Notes: generated by a model from the letters alone, not told the origin. 64,000 bases of DNA from Vibrio cortegadensis (GCF_024347395.1 NZ_AP025472.1:1240001-1304000); one strand, 5' to 3'; shown: positions 43,224 through 51,906, counted from the stretch's first letter. Made by a program: numbers and translations.

Positions 43224-43598
43224 TTGATTATTGAAGACAATTTTAAAGTTAGTAGTACAACCTTTACGTTTAAAAAAGACGAGTATCCTTTGTCAAAAAT
43301 TAAGGGTGTAAGAGTTAAAGCTAACACTTTCCAAGATCATGCATTGAGAATTGTCTGTATTGGTTTGGTCGTTGCAAGCGTGGTATGGATGATATGTCCA
43401 GAGTCTTTTGGGTTAATTACCGCTCCGTTAGCTCTAACAGTTGGCATGTTTTCTGCTCTATTCTCGGTCAGAAGGTACGAGTTACAAGTAGAATTTCAGC
43501 ATATTGATGAAACGGGTTTACAATGGGTGTCGGTAGCTAAGTCGAATAGTCATGTGGTTAAGAAAATTTTTGAAAAACAGGCAAGTAGACTACTTTAG
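43224..43598 (+). CDS. Two-helix membrane protein (DUF6232-like)
   Basis: A 124-residue protein with a TTG start after AGGAGG. A beta-rich N-terminus (FKVSSTTFTFKKDEYPLSKI), two adjacent membrane helices (IVCIGLVVASVVWMIC and GLITAPLALTVGMFSALFSV) and a C-terminal beta part (YELQVEFQHIDETGLQW) give the pattern of DUF6232-type proteins. Function unknown. The family call is tentative. Confidence 0.65.
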   Translation: MIIEDNFKVSSTTFTFKKDEYPLSKIKGVRVKANTFQDHALRIVCIGLVVASVVWMICPESFGLITAPLALTVGMFSALFSVRRYELQVEFQHIDETGLQWVSVAKSNSHVVKKIFEKQASRLL

Positions 43599-43607
43599 CT
43601 TGTCACA

Positions 43608-43726
43608 TAACAAACAATTTAACCTGACTTACAACGCGTGGCAGTTTTACTTCTAATCGGTTTCAGTGATTATGGCGCAGTGCAGAATCATTGTATTGCG
43701 TTGCTGCGCAAGTTAATTGGGCGTTA
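43608..43726 (+). repeat. attC: attC site, type I
   Basis: 119 bp type I site; closes the DUF6232-like cassette. Confidence 0.88.
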
Positions 43727-43765
43727 TATGCAATACGGTGAGTCGTACATGATAAGAAAGGAAAA

Positions 43766-44533
43766 ATGGAAGTAATAACAAAGCTAATCGAAATTCCTAT
43801 TTTTATAGATCGGGTGTCAATTGCATTAATTGATGAATATTCGAAGGTTTCTATTCGTCGAACTACTTCAAAAAAAGATACAAGGTTGAGGGTGTATATC
43901 GATTCAATATTTGTGGGTAGATTTGATACCATAACTAATGAACTAGTATACCAGCATGTGATTTCAAATAGGAAAGTCGTAGGTAAGGTTACTACAGCTA
44001 CATATCACTATCGACCTGATATATCGATACAAATAACACTAGTTGGCGCATTGAAAGAAAATAGAAATCAAACTAGTAAGCTTCGACATAATCGAGGTTC
44101 CAAGAATAACAAGGTCACACCTGAAAATAGGTTAAAAAAACTGGAAAATGAATTACAAGAACTCGACTCTATCTCTGGTATATATAGGATCTACAATAAC
44201 ATTTCGGGTAAGAGCTATATTGGACAAACTGTCAATTTGAAACGTAGGTTGTTCTCAGAACATCTGAATAACCTTATTCAAGGCAAGCATACTAACCTTG
44301 CCCTCCAACATGATTGGAACGTTAAACCGGACAGTATTTCTATAGAGGTGCTTGCGTCCGGTATCCCGCTAAGTGATTTAGATAAATTGGAAGCTCAGTA
44401 TATTGATAAGTATCATTCGTACACTTATGGCTACAACCAAACGTTTGATGGTCAAAGATCCCCACGATTTGCTGAGACGGAAGAGCTCGTATTAGAGTTT
44501 TCATATGCTAATCGTAGGGAACTTGATGTGTGA
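43766..44533 (+). CDS. GIY-YIG nuclease-domain protein
   Basis: A 255-residue protein. Residues 1-100 are a beta-rich domain I do not recognise. Residues 135-225 are a GIY-YIG nuclease domain: SGIYRIYNN (GIY 138-140), GKSYIGQTVNLKRR (YIG 151-153, Arg161), SEHLNN with His167 and a late acidic LDKLEAQYIDKY that would supply the Glu. Such single-domain enzymes act in homing, restriction or repair. The fusion to a non-homing N-terminal domain hints at defence, but that is inference. AAGG precedes the ATG. Confidence 0.8.
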   Translation: MEVITKLIEIPIFIDRVSIALIDEYSKVSIRRTTSKKDTRLRVYIDSIFVGRFDTITNELVYQHVISNRKVVGKVTTATYHYRPDISIQITLVGALKENRNQTSKLRHNRGSKNNKVTPENRLKKLENELQELDSISGIYRIYNNISGKSYIGQTVNLKRRLFSEHLNNLIQGKHTNLALQHDWNVKPDSISIEVLASGIPLSDLDKLEAQYIDKYHSYTYGYNQTFDGQRSPRFAETEELVLEFSYANRRELDV

Positions 44534-44544
44534 TAACTAGCATA

Positions 44545-44666
44545 TAACAAAGCATTTAAGAGGGATTCTCAACGCTTCGCACTTTTGTTTCTACTTCAAA
44601 TTTAGTGTTTACGGTACAATGCTTTAGGTGGGGTGGAGGCGTTGTTCACCCCTTAATGCGGCGTTA
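44545..44666 (+). repeat. attC: attC site, type B
   Basis: Type B; closes the GIY-YIG cassette. Confidence 0.92.
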
Positions 44667-44683
44667 TGTGAATGGAGGTCAAA

Positions 44684-45193
44684 ATGTCTTCTGTACCAAG
44701 AAATAAGGATGAATTGGAGCTAGCTATAAACTCGATATTTCCGAAACTTATGGCTGACTATCGTTCAACTCCAGAAAGCAACGTTCGTAAATCTGGCGTA
44801 GAGGGCAACGTCAAAGGTACACTCATTAGCGTTAGTGATACGGTGGCTTATTTGATTGGTTGGGGGAAACTCGTTCTTAAATGGCATCACCTAAGATCTC
44901 AAAATCAACAAGTAGATTTTCCGGAAACAGGCTACAAATGGAATCAATTGGGCTTGCTCGCTGAAAGCTTCCACGATGAGTATCGTAACTGGAAATACGA
45001 TGATTTACTTATTGAGCTCGAGTCTACGGTTAACGAGATACTTTTACTTATTTCAAGCTTAAGTGACCATGAGTTGTATGGTGTCGCGTGGTATGAGCAA
45101 TGGACTTTGGGGCGCATGATTCAGTTTAATACGTCATCACCTATGAAAAACATGCGTACAAAAGTTAGGCGCTTCAATCGAGAATTCACATAA
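44684..45193 (+). CDS. ClbS/DfsB-family four-helix protein
   Basis: A 169-residue protein matching ClbS/DfsB (DUF1706): PRNKDELELAINSIF, the motif SVSDTVAYLIGWGKLVLKW, TGYKWNQLGLLAESF, and the highly conserved end YGVAWYEQWTLGRMIQFNTS. ClbS protects colibactin producers by opening the cyclopropane warhead. Here there is no biosynthetic cluster, so the cassette may give self-standing protection against genotoxins from neighbours, or act on another substrate. The ATG at 44684 follows TGGAGG; the ATG at 44672 overlaps that site. Confidence 0.85.
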   Translation: MSSVPRNKDELELAINSIFPKLMADYRSTPESNVRKSGVEGNVKGTLISVSDTVAYLIGWGKLVLKWHHLRSQNQQVDFPETGYKWNQLGLLAESFHDEYRNWKYDDLLIELESTVNEILLLISSLSDHELYGVAWYEQWTLGRMIQFNTSSPMKNMRTKVRRFNREFT

Positions 45194-45312
45194 CAAAGCG
45201 TTTAAGACGGATTCCCAACGCTTGGCGTTTTCGGCTTACTTTGAGTTAAGTGATTATGTCACAATGGTTTAGGTAGGGTGGTTGGCGTTGCTCACCACTT
45301 AACGCGGCGTTA
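45191..45312 (+). repeat. attC: attC site, type C
   Basis: Type C; closes the ClbS-like cassette. Confidence 0.92.
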
Positions 45313-45331
45313 GCTGCCAAAGGAGGTCAAT

Positions 45332-46657
45332 TTGGCTCAGGAAGTATTCAACTGTTTTGAAAGTTATGAGTTTTTTGGAGAGTTCTTTGAATCTGAAAAC
45401 TCAAATGCTGGTAGGTTCGCGGCTAAAATTAAATATTCCCCTCAAAATGGGCTCCAGCTTGAGTACTCTATTTCGGATAGTGAGGCTCCATCAAGCTGTG
45501 AACGATTGTTTGGCATTTTGAGTAATGGTAAAAAATGTACATTAGTTGGATCTTTTGATTTTGATAGTGGTACTCACCATATGGGAAGTGTCCACGTTAA
45601 ATCTGGTTTACATGGCTTTTTCTACCTAATCATCGGTGACTTTGTTACCGAAGAACAATTGGTTAAAGGTACACATTTTACGTTTAATGGAATGCAAGAA
45701 TTTATTCACCCTCAAGGGTGGTTAACACAATTGAAATATCAAGATAGCCCAATTGCTGAAGTATCCAGTGATGACTGGAATATCGAAGTTACAAATGTGG
45801 CAACTTTCTCTATGGTGGGTGACCGCCTTAAGAATCTTATTGACTCTAGAGATAAAGATGCAAAAGAAAAGCTAGATCATGCCATTGATTCAATTCAAGA
45901 AACACACCCTAAGGCGTATTTCAATTTACGTAAATCACTCAAGTACTATATTAGCTATGCGACTAAAGAGTTGGAAGGTGCAGGGGATATAATCAACCAA
46001 ATAACCAAAATTTCATCATTGTTTTCAATTCTGATGTCTCGCCCAGTGTTTCCAGAAGAGATAAAATTAACACTGAATAATAAAGATAAAGTCGTTAGTG
46101 TTCTGAATAGCATGGTTCTAGAGTCGCGCACGGTTAAATTGGCGCAAAAAGAAGTTAATCACAACTTTTTGCCTCTGAACTGGAAGCAACTTGATATGAG
46201 TACAGTGTTATCAAATTGGTTTAAAGTCTACGACGACTTTCGTGTGTTATCAGTAGCTCACCAATACGAAACTGGTTATCGCACGCTTCATTATGCCCAC
46301 AGTGATATTATTTTGTACTCTACGCAATTAGAAGCAATTAACCTCGATCTTGGCGGTACATCCGCAACAAAATATGTTGGTCCGATAGAGACTTATGCTT
46401 CTCCTGAGCTTGCTTTCCAATTAAGGAAAGTCTTTGAAAAAGTTAATGAGTGCGACCTTGGTAAGGCTATATCTACTATTCGTAATGAACTTGCTCATGT
46501 TGGGCGACCCAAGGTTATGATGAATAAGCTTAGTATTGATGATTATGTCGATATTGGTCATATGTTAAGGCTGGTAGTCATCTCACATCTCTTGGAAAAA
46601 CTAGGTATCGACCGAGAGCGTATTCACCAATACCAACGTCGACTAAGTTTGGAATAG
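45332..46657 (+). CDS. ApeA-like HEPN anti-phage protein
   Basis: A 441-residue protein, one of the longest here, with a TTG start after AGGAGG. The N-terminal 200 residues are beta-rich (FFGEFFESENSNAGRFAAKI, FNGMQEFIHPQGWLTQLKY), matching the ApeA N-terminal domain in outline. The C-terminus is a HEPN domain ending in AISTIRNELAHVGRPKV, the R-N-x3-H catalytic motif, then VDIGHMLRLVVISHLLEKLG. ApeA is a single-gene abortive-infection system in which the HEPN RNase acts after phage sensing. The family call is from domain order and motif and needs a profile search. Confidence 0.75.
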   Translation: MAQEVFNCFESYEFFGEFFESENSNAGRFAAKIKYSPQNGLQLEYSISDSEAPSSCERLFGILSNGKKCTLVGSFDFDSGTHHMGSVHVKSGLHGFFYLIIGDFVTEEQLVKGTHFTFNGMQEFIHPQGWLTQLKYQDSPIAEVSSDDWNIEVTNVATFSMVGDRLKNLIDSRDKDAKEKLDHAIDSIQETHPKAYFNLRKSLKYYISYATKELEGAGDIINQITKISSLFSILMSRPVFPEEIKLTLNNKDKVVSVLNSMVLESRTVKLAQKEVNHNFLPLNWKQLDMSTVLSNWFKVYDDFRVLSVAHQYETGYRTLHYAHSDIILYSTQLEAINLDLGGTSATKYVGPIETYASPELAFQLRKVFEKVNECDLGKAISTIRNELAHVGRPKVMMNKLSIDDYVDIGHMLRLVVISHLLEKLGIDRERIHQYQRRLSLE

Positions 46658-46662
46658 GCAGC

Positions 46663-46753
46663 TAACAAATCATTTAAGAGTGATTCGCAACGCTTGGCAG
46701 TTTCGCTTCGCTCAAGTATAGCCAAACGCCGCTCACACCTTAATGCGGCGTTA
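46663..46753 (+). repeat. attC: attC site, type D (short)
   Basis: 91 bp short form, almost identical to 17062-17152; closes the ApeA-like cassette. Confidence 0.88.
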
Positions 46754-46786
46754 TGGCGCAGGGCAAAATTCAGCTAAGGGAACTAG

Positions 46787-47269
46787 ATGAGTGAGAAAGT
46801 GAAAGTAGCCTTGAAGTGGTTGAAAGGACTTTTGGATGCAGAGAGCATTGAGTACCAAATTGTCGGTGGGCTAGCTGCAACTATTCATGGTGGCAGCCGT
46901 GAAATTGCAGACATAGACCTTTATATCCACAACTCTGATGCAAATAAGCTCTTGGCTCACGTATCTCAATTCATATCTAAACCGTTAACTCGTTATACTG
47001 AATACGGTTGGGATTTAGAGTATTTCCAGTTGGTTTACCAAAATCAAAAAATTGAAATCGGTTTATCTCAAAATACCAAAATCCAATCGTCATTGGACGG
47101 TTCATGGCATCAACTAGAAATCGACTTTGCAAAGTCAGTTGTCAAAAGTTATCAAGGCATTGAATTACAGGTTATGCCAGCTTATCAACTGGTAGAGTAC
47201 AAACGAATATTGAGTAGGGAAGTAGACCTAATTGACATTCAGCAGCTAGCTTCAAGTTCAGCGCCATAA
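46787..47269 (+). CDS. Nucleotidyltransferase-fold protein (MNT/AbiEii-like)
   Basis: A 160-residue protein with a minimal nucleotidyltransferase core: YQIVGGLAATIHGGSREIADIDLYI, i.e. G-G-x-A then D-I-D, with a second Asp/Glu strand at QKIEIGLSQ. It resembles MazG-independent MNT/AbiEii-type domains and tRNA-nucleotidyltransferase relatives. Although it follows the HEPN protein ApeA, an attC lies between them, so they are separate cassettes and not an MNT-HEPN pair. Confidence 0.75.
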   Translation: MSEKVKVALKWLKGLLDAESIEYQIVGGLAATIHGGSREIADIDLYIHNSDANKLLAHVSQFISKPLTRYTEYGWDLEYFQLVYQNQKIEIGLSQNTKIQSSLDGSWHQLEIDFAKSVVKSYQGIELQVMPAYQLVEYKRILSREVDLIDIQQLASSSAP

Positions 47270-47388
47270 CAAACAATTTAAGAGTGACTCCCAACACGTG
47301 GCGGCTTCACTCCGATTTGAGTTTTGTGTTTACGGCGCAATGGTTTAGCTTAGGTGTTATAGCGTTGTCGCACCTTAATTGGGCGTTA
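47267..47388 (+). repeat. attC: attC site, type A
   Basis: Type A; closes the MNT-like cassette. Confidence 0.92.
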
Positions 47389-47405
47389 TATTTTTTAGAG
47401 GAAGT

Positions 47406-48368
47406 ATGAGCACATTTAAACAAGTAGAAAAACTTAAAAAAAGAGTTAACTTTCTGAACAAAAAGGTAAAAACTCTTGTTAGACGTAAAGGTGAAAAAAA
47501 TACGACTCATGCAGGGCACGTAGAAAATTCACCAGAAAATTACTATAAGTATATGAATCAAAATACTTTAAGGTTGTTGCTAAAAAATAAGTCGATAAAG
47601 TTCACAGATCCTTTAAAGTTTAATGATCCTATGGATTCAACAGTTCCGGAGCTAAAGTTAAATACTAAACGCTTAAAGGATACAATGATGAGTGTAGTTT
47701 CGAAAGATTTTCCTGAACTCAGTGACTATCAATCTGAAATTAACAATCGTTTAAGTGTTGATGAAAGACACTGGGGAAATGAAATTAAAGCAATTAGTGA
47801 CGAGTTACTAAATAGTTGGCCGGATATAATCAGTACGTTCAGGATTTTATCGTTAACAACTAAACCAGATAACTTGCTTATGTGGTCGCATTATGCTGAC
47901 GAACATAGAGGGGTAGTTGTTAAGTTCAAGAAAAACCCATCATTTGGATCTCCAAAAAAAGTAAACTATAAAAATGGTCACCAAAGTTTAAACAATGCCT
48001 TTAACTATATGGCTTCAATGGTTGTAAAGTTAGAAGCACAAAATGGATTTACCGACATTCATTCAGATAAATTTTCAGATGCGACTCTGAACATTATGTT
48101 GAGATATTTTTTCATGAAAATGTCGGAGTGGAGTTATGAAAATGAATATCGAATTGTCTATCATGAGTCGAATACTAAAGTAAGAAAAATTCATAACAAC
48201 CTTGATTTAGTCGAAGTAAATGAGAATGATATTGAAAGTATTATCATTGGCTCTTCCGTATCACCATTAAGAGCTAAGCGTCTTACTAAGTTAATAAAAG
48301 GAAGACTTCCCAATACAAAAGTGATTGTCCAGCAATATAAAAGAGTTGGGTGGCAATTAAAAATATAA
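47406..48368 (+). CDS. DUF2971-family protein with N-terminal coiled coil
   Basis: A 320-residue protein. A basic coiled coil (EKLKKRVNFLNKKVKTLVRR, residues 8-28) precedes a DUF2971 domain: YYKYMNQNTLRLLLKNKSIK, FTDPLKFNDPMDS, LLMWSHYADEHRGVVVKF, and MSEWSYENEYRIVY. It is the longest of the three clear DUF2971 proteins here. The extra coiled coil may mediate oligomerisation. AGAGGAAGT precedes the ATG at 47406. Confidence 0.8.
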   Translation: MSTFKQVEKLKKRVNFLNKKVKTLVRRKGEKNTTHAGHVENSPENYYKYMNQNTLRLLLKNKSIKFTDPLKFNDPMDSTVPELKLNTKRLKDTMMSVVSKDFPELSDYQSEINNRLSVDERHWGNEIKAISDELLNSWPDIISTFRILSLTTKPDNLLMWSHYADEHRGVVVKFKKNPSFGSPKKVNYKNGHQSLNNAFNYMASMVVKLEAQNGFTDIHSDKFSDATLNIMLRYFFMKMSEWSYENEYRIVYHESNTKVRKIHNNLDLVEVNENDIESIIIGSSVSPLRAKRLTKLIKGRLPNTKVIVQQYKRVGWQLKI

Positions 48369-48487
48369 CAAAGCATTTAAGAGTGATTCCCAACGCATGG
48401 CACTTTTCATTTCATCGTTGGGTTTAGTGTTTACGGTGGTCTGGTTGAGTATCGTGGTAGCGTTGCTCACACCTTAATGCGGCGTTA
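48366..48487 (+). repeat. attC: attC site, type F
   Basis: Type F; closes the 320-residue DUF2971 cassette. Confidence 0.9.
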
Positions 48488-48933
48488 TATTGCATAAGAT
48501 TCAAAGGGTTAAATTATCCGTTTATCTTTGTTCTGCGTTCGAGCTACACACCTGTTCTTTTCGTGAAAATTGCCATCAAAATGACCATCGCACGTAGAAA
48601 GTTTGTCGGTTAATTAGCTGCAACGTCACGCAAGTCTCCTCGTTAGTAAGTTTTGCTGGCTCAAGTTCATTTTGCGCGGCTTCTTTTTCGTGGGGGCTTC
48701 ATTGAAAGTTGTGGCTTCAGCTCCCTTTGTTGTCAGGTTTCTTGTTCGAATTCTTTGTCATTCTGGCTAATCGAATGGCTCTAATTTCATCTCATTTCGC
48801 TTCTTAGCCAAGTGCGTTTTATTGTCCATGGTTGAGTTTCGAACTATCCGTTTTACATCTGAGTTCAAAGCCAGTAGATTTGTAGTCAATTCAGCACCTT
48901 GGCGCTAAAATTGGCTCTGTCGTGCGGGCAATA
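48488..48933 (+). mobile_element. NC1 ORF-less cassette, copy 16
   Basis: One mismatch in the long-range pair (AATTGGCT on the 3' side). Downstream attC is type B. Confidence 0.85.
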
Positions 48934-49055
48934 TAACAAAGCATTTAAGAGGGATTCTCAACGCTTGGCATTTTTGTATCTACTTCAAATTTAGTGTTTA
49001 CGGTACAATACTTTAGGTCGGGTGGAGGCGTTGTTCACCCCTTAATGCGGCGTTA
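48934..49055 (+). repeat. attC: attC site, type B
   Basis: Type B; closes NC1 copy 16. Confidence 0.92.
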
Positions 49056-49501
49056 TATTGCATAAGATTCAAAGAGTTAAATTATCCGTTTTTCTTTTTT
49101 CTGCGTTCGAACTACACACCTGTTCGGTTCGTGAAAGTTGCCATCAAAATGACCATCGCACGTAGAAAGTGTGTCGGTTAATTAGCTGCAACGTCACGCA
49201 AGTCTCCTCGTTAGTAAGTTTTGCTGGCTCAAGTTCATTTTGCGCGGCTTCTCTTTCGTGGGGACTGCATTGAAAGTTGTGGCTTCAGCGCACTTTGTCG
49301 TCAGGTTTGTCGCTCGACTTCTTTGTCATTCAGGCTAATCGATTGAATCCAATTTCAGCTCATTTCGTTTCTTAGCCAAGCACGTTTTGTTGTCTATGAT
49401 TGAGTTTCGAACTGTCCATTTTACTTCTGAGTTCAAAGTCAGTAGATTTGTAGCAAATTCAGCACCTTGTCGTTAAACTTGGCTTTGTCGTGCGGGCAAT
49501 A
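49056..49501 (+). mobile_element. NC1 ORF-less cassette, copy 17
   Basis: Carries a compensated change in the long-range stem: AGCCAAG-C-ACG (49374-49384) faces CGT-TAA-ACTTGGCT (49471-49484), where other copies have GCG facing CGC. Downstream attC is type A. Confidence 0.85.
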
Positions 49502-49623
49502 TAACAAACAATTTAAGAGTGACTCCTAACGCTTGGCGAGTTCACTCCGGTTTGAAATTTGTGTTTACGGCGCAATGGTTTAGATTGGGTGTTATAGCGT
49601 TGTCGCACCTTAATTGGGCGTTA
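49502..49623 (+). repeat. attC: attC site, type A
   Basis: Type A; closes NC1 copy 17. Confidence 0.92.
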
Positions 49624-49647
49624 GTTTGCTAGGAGGCAGGCAGTCAA

Positions 49648-50145
49648 CTAGCCTAAATTCGCTCTTACATCAGAAATAGTAATAAAGAGTTTATTTTCTG
49701 TATCTTGAAACGCTTGGAATCCATATCGCTCGTAGAAGTCTTTTGCACCGTCTTTGGCGTCAACAATGACTACAGGGAATGCAACGCTATCACTGGCTGC
49801 TAGTAGCTTTCTAAGTGCATCAATAAGGAGCCACTCGCCAAAGCCTTTACCTTTGTAGTGTTCATCGACTGCTAAACGGGCAATTAGACCACCAGAAGTC
49901 GATGATTGGTGTTTTTTCTGTAGCTTGTCGGGTAAAGCCTTCAAATCGATTGGTGTCATTGTTAGTGTATAAAAACCAATGACATGCGAGCTATCGTTGT
50001 TATCTTCTAAAACGAAAGTTCTGGTGTTGTCTTTCTTTGCTTGCTGACTCGCCATTACTTTCAGGTAGTTATTAAGAGCTTCACTACCGCAGTTGAACCG
50101 ATTTCTATCATGTTTTGCTTTTTCTAGTAGTACCGTGTTCATCAT
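49648..50145 (-). CDS. TacT/AtaT-like GNAT toxin
   Basis: A 165-residue GNAT toxin: N-terminal FNCGSEALNNYLKVMASQQAK, strand HVIGFYTLTMTPIDL, acetyl-CoA loop ARLAVDEHYKGKGFGEWLL, and GAKDFYERYGFQAF with the catalytic Tyr. This family acetylates the amino group of charged tRNAs and stops translation. It overlaps its DUF1778 antitoxin by four bases on the minus strand. Two adjacent ATG codons open the gene; either may serve. Confidence 0.88.
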   Translation of the reverse strand: MMNTVLLEKAKHDRNRFNCGSEALNNYLKVMASQQAKKDNTRTFVLEDNNDSSHVIGFYTLTMTPIDLKALPDKLQKKHQSSTSGGLIARLAVDEHYKGKGFGEWLLIDALRKLLAASDSVAFPVVIVDAKDGAKDFYERYGFQAFQDTENKLFITISDVRANLG

Positions 50146-50414
50146 TGAGTTTTGCTCTCGTAACGTTCAGAAGCAGTTTTCAATTTTGAGTTGATTGTTG
50201 CAGGACGGTCTAAAGCATCCATAAGTAACATAGCATCAACTTGGCTAAGTTTAAGGGCTTGTTCACGTTCAATAACTTGTTTGGCTTTTTCGATAGCAGC
50301 ACTTAGAACAAATGAGTTAATACTAGACATGCCAGCAATTGCCGCCGCTTTTGTCAGTAAGTGTTGTGTATCGACATCAACTCTAGCAGTGATGCGGGGT
50401 AAAGTAGTCGCCAT
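50142..50414 (-). CDS. TacA/AtaR-like DUF1778 antitoxin
   Basis: A 90-residue ribbon-helix-helix protein of the DUF1778 family: LPRITARVDVDTQHLLTKAA, MSSINSFVLSAAIEKAKQVI, and a C-terminal helix ending LDRPATINSKLKTASERY, which caps the toxin. AAAGGAAA precedes the ATG. Two operator-like sites flank its promoter (50430-50446 and 50485-50501). Confidence 0.88.
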   Translation of the reverse strand: MATTLPRITARVDVDTQHLLTKAAAIAGMSSINSFVLSAAIEKAKQVIEREQALKLSQVDAMLLMDALDRPATINSKLKTASERYESKTQ

Positions 50415-50429
50415 AATGTGATTTCCTTT

Positions 50430-50446
50430 TGTGTCAAAATGTCACA
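50430..50446. promoter_or_regulatory. Operator 1 of the TacAT-like pair
   Basis: TGTGTCAAAATGTCACA is a near-perfect 17-base palindrome that covers the expected transcription start. Confidence 0.6.
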
Positions 50447-50451
50447 TATGT

Positions 50452-50480
50452 ATTATGGTCTTAAAATGAGCGTTAAGCAA
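50452..50480 (-). promoter_or_regulatory. Promoter of the TacAT-like pair
   Basis: On the minus strand TTGCTT (50475-50480) and CATAAT (50452-50457) are 17 bp apart, between the two operators. Confidence 0.6.
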
Positions 50481-50484
50481 TCAT

Positions 50485-50501
50485 TGTGTCATTTTGGCAC
50501 G
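50485..50501. promoter_or_regulatory. Operator 2 of the TacAT-like pair
   Basis: TGTGTCATTTTGGCACG shares the TGTGxCA...TGxCAC form of operator 1, 55 bases away, just upstream of the -35 box. Confidence 0.55.
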
Positions 50502-50507
50502 CAAAAC

Positions 50508-50629
50508 TAACAAACAATTTAAGAGTGACTCCTAACGCTTGCCGATTTCACTCCGGTTTGAAATTTGTGTTTACGGCGCAATGGTTTAGTCTGGGTTTTA
50601 TAGCGTTGTCGCACCTTAATTGGGCGTTA
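50508..50629 (+). repeat. attC: attC site, type A
   Basis: Type A; closes the TacAT-like cassette. Confidence 0.92.
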
Positions 50630-50745
50630 GAAGCTTCGATAAAACTTTGAATTATAGTAACTATTTATCTTAGTTCGATTGGTTCTAAATTTCGTTTCAA
50701 TCATAGTATAATTGTTCGCATTAAGATGATTATGTGAAAGTTCAA

Positions 50746-50907
50746 ATGAGAAAAATTTATGTAACTGAAGGGGATTCATCCTCTAAAAAAGGCAAAGTAG
50801 CTTATCCTAAACTGGTTTTGTGCGAAAAGTGTGTAGGTGAGTACATTGTTATCAGCGAAGGCAAGCGAACTTATGATGCTTGCGTCAAATGTGGTTCTAG
50901 TGAATAA
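50746..50907 (+). CDS. Mini zinc-ribbon protein, copy 3
   Basis: Third copy of the 53-residue zinc ribbon. It differs from copies 1 and 2 at a few residues (KKGKVAYP for KKDKLAYP, CVGEY for CVGKY) but keeps all four cysteines, and its leader also has a few changes (TTAGTTCGATTGG). Confidence 0.72.
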   Translation: MRKIYVTEGDSSSKKGKVAYPKLVLCEKCVGEYIVISEGKRTYDACVKCGSSE

Positions 50908-50965
50908 GTAATTACGTCTTTCGAACCCAAAATTCTAGGTTCTACATAACGGTTAAGAACGCTTC

Positions 50966-51087
50966 TAACAAACAATTTAAGAGTGACTCCTAACGCTTGC
51001 CGATTTTACTCCGATTTGAATTTTGTGTTTACGGTGCAATGGTTTAATTTGGGTGTTATAGCGTTGTCGCACCTTAATTGGGCGTTA
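50966..51087 (+). repeat. attC: attC site, type A
   Basis: Type A; closes zinc-ribbon copy 3. Confidence 0.92.
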
Positions 51088-51108
51088 GCTTTTTCGGGAG
51101 AAGTAAGT

Positions 51109-51906
51109 TTGGAACAAAGTACAATTTGGCGATATTTAGATTTGGCAAAGTTTATTGGTTTGATTCAAAGCAATAGTTTGTTTTTATCTAGAGCTGATAT
51201 GTTCGACGACCCTTTCGAAGGGACAATTAATAAACCAACGCATGAGTCATTTAAAAGCGAAATAGAAAATAATTTACAAGGAAAAAGTGCTAAAGCTTCA
51301 TATTTAAAGCTTAAAGGGCAGTGGGTTGTTTTTTCAGACAATCATGACGCTGAATTAGAAAGGTCATTATTTAGTACACTTAAATGGCTAAAAACATATA
51401 CATATGTTAACTGCTGGCATCAAAGTGAGCATGAGTCTGAAGCTATGTGGAAACTGTACTCGAAAAACATAACAGAATCCCTAGTTGTTAAAACTAGTGT
51501 CTCTAAGCTTGAAGATGCTCTTCCACAATCTTTAAAGCTAGAGCCTGTGGCGTACAAGAACTATGACTCAAATTATGTCATGGAAAACTACTTTCTCTCT
51601 CCTTTCAAAACTAAAAGATTAGCTTTCTCACATGAAAAGGAAGTGAGGATAATTATCCAGGAACCACCGTTAAAGGATTTTGATAGCGAGCATAAGCAAT
51701 TTAATAAAGACCTAGTTAATAACGAATTAGGTAAAGTTGTACAGTTACATGGTGGGGTTCAACAAGTTATTGAGGAGATAAGGTTATCCCCTTTAGCTTC
51801 AAGTTGGTTTGAAAGTCTCGTTAGGGATTTACTAGTGAAATATCAAATTGATATTCCAGTGAATAGGTCTGAAATTTCAGTCAAACCCTTTGAATTAAAA
51901 AGCTAA
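51109..51906 (+). CDS. DUF2971-family protein
   Basis: A 265-residue DUF2971 protein: IWRYLDLAKFIGLIQSNSLF, LSRADMFDDPFEGTINKP, TYVNCWHQSEHESEAMWKLY (the family's central W-H-x-x-E-x-x-A-M-W-x-x-Y) and KRLAFSHEKEVRIIIQ at the C-terminus. The central motif is much clearer than in the other two copies. A TTG start at 51109 follows CGGGAGAAG; the frame upstream is attC. Confidence 0.82.
   Translation: MEQSTIWRYLDLAKFIGLIQSNSLFLSRADMFDDPFEGTINKPTHESFKSEIENNLQGKSAKASYLKLKGQWVVFSDNHDAELERSLFSTLKWLKTYTYVNCWHQSEHESEAMWKLYSKNITESLVVKTSVSKLEDALPQSLKLEPVAYKNYDSNYVMENYFLSPFKTKRLAFSHEKEVRIIIQEPPLKDFDSEHKQFNKDLVNNELGKVVQLHGGVQQVIEEIRLSPLASSWFESLVRDLLVKYQIDIPVNRSEISVKPFELKS

Noticed and set aside
45332..47269. 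MNT-HEPN toxin-antitoxin pair formed by the ApeA-like protein and the nucleotidyltransferase-fold protein
   Set aside because: An attC separates them, so they are independent cassettes, and ApeA-like proteins are single-gene systems.
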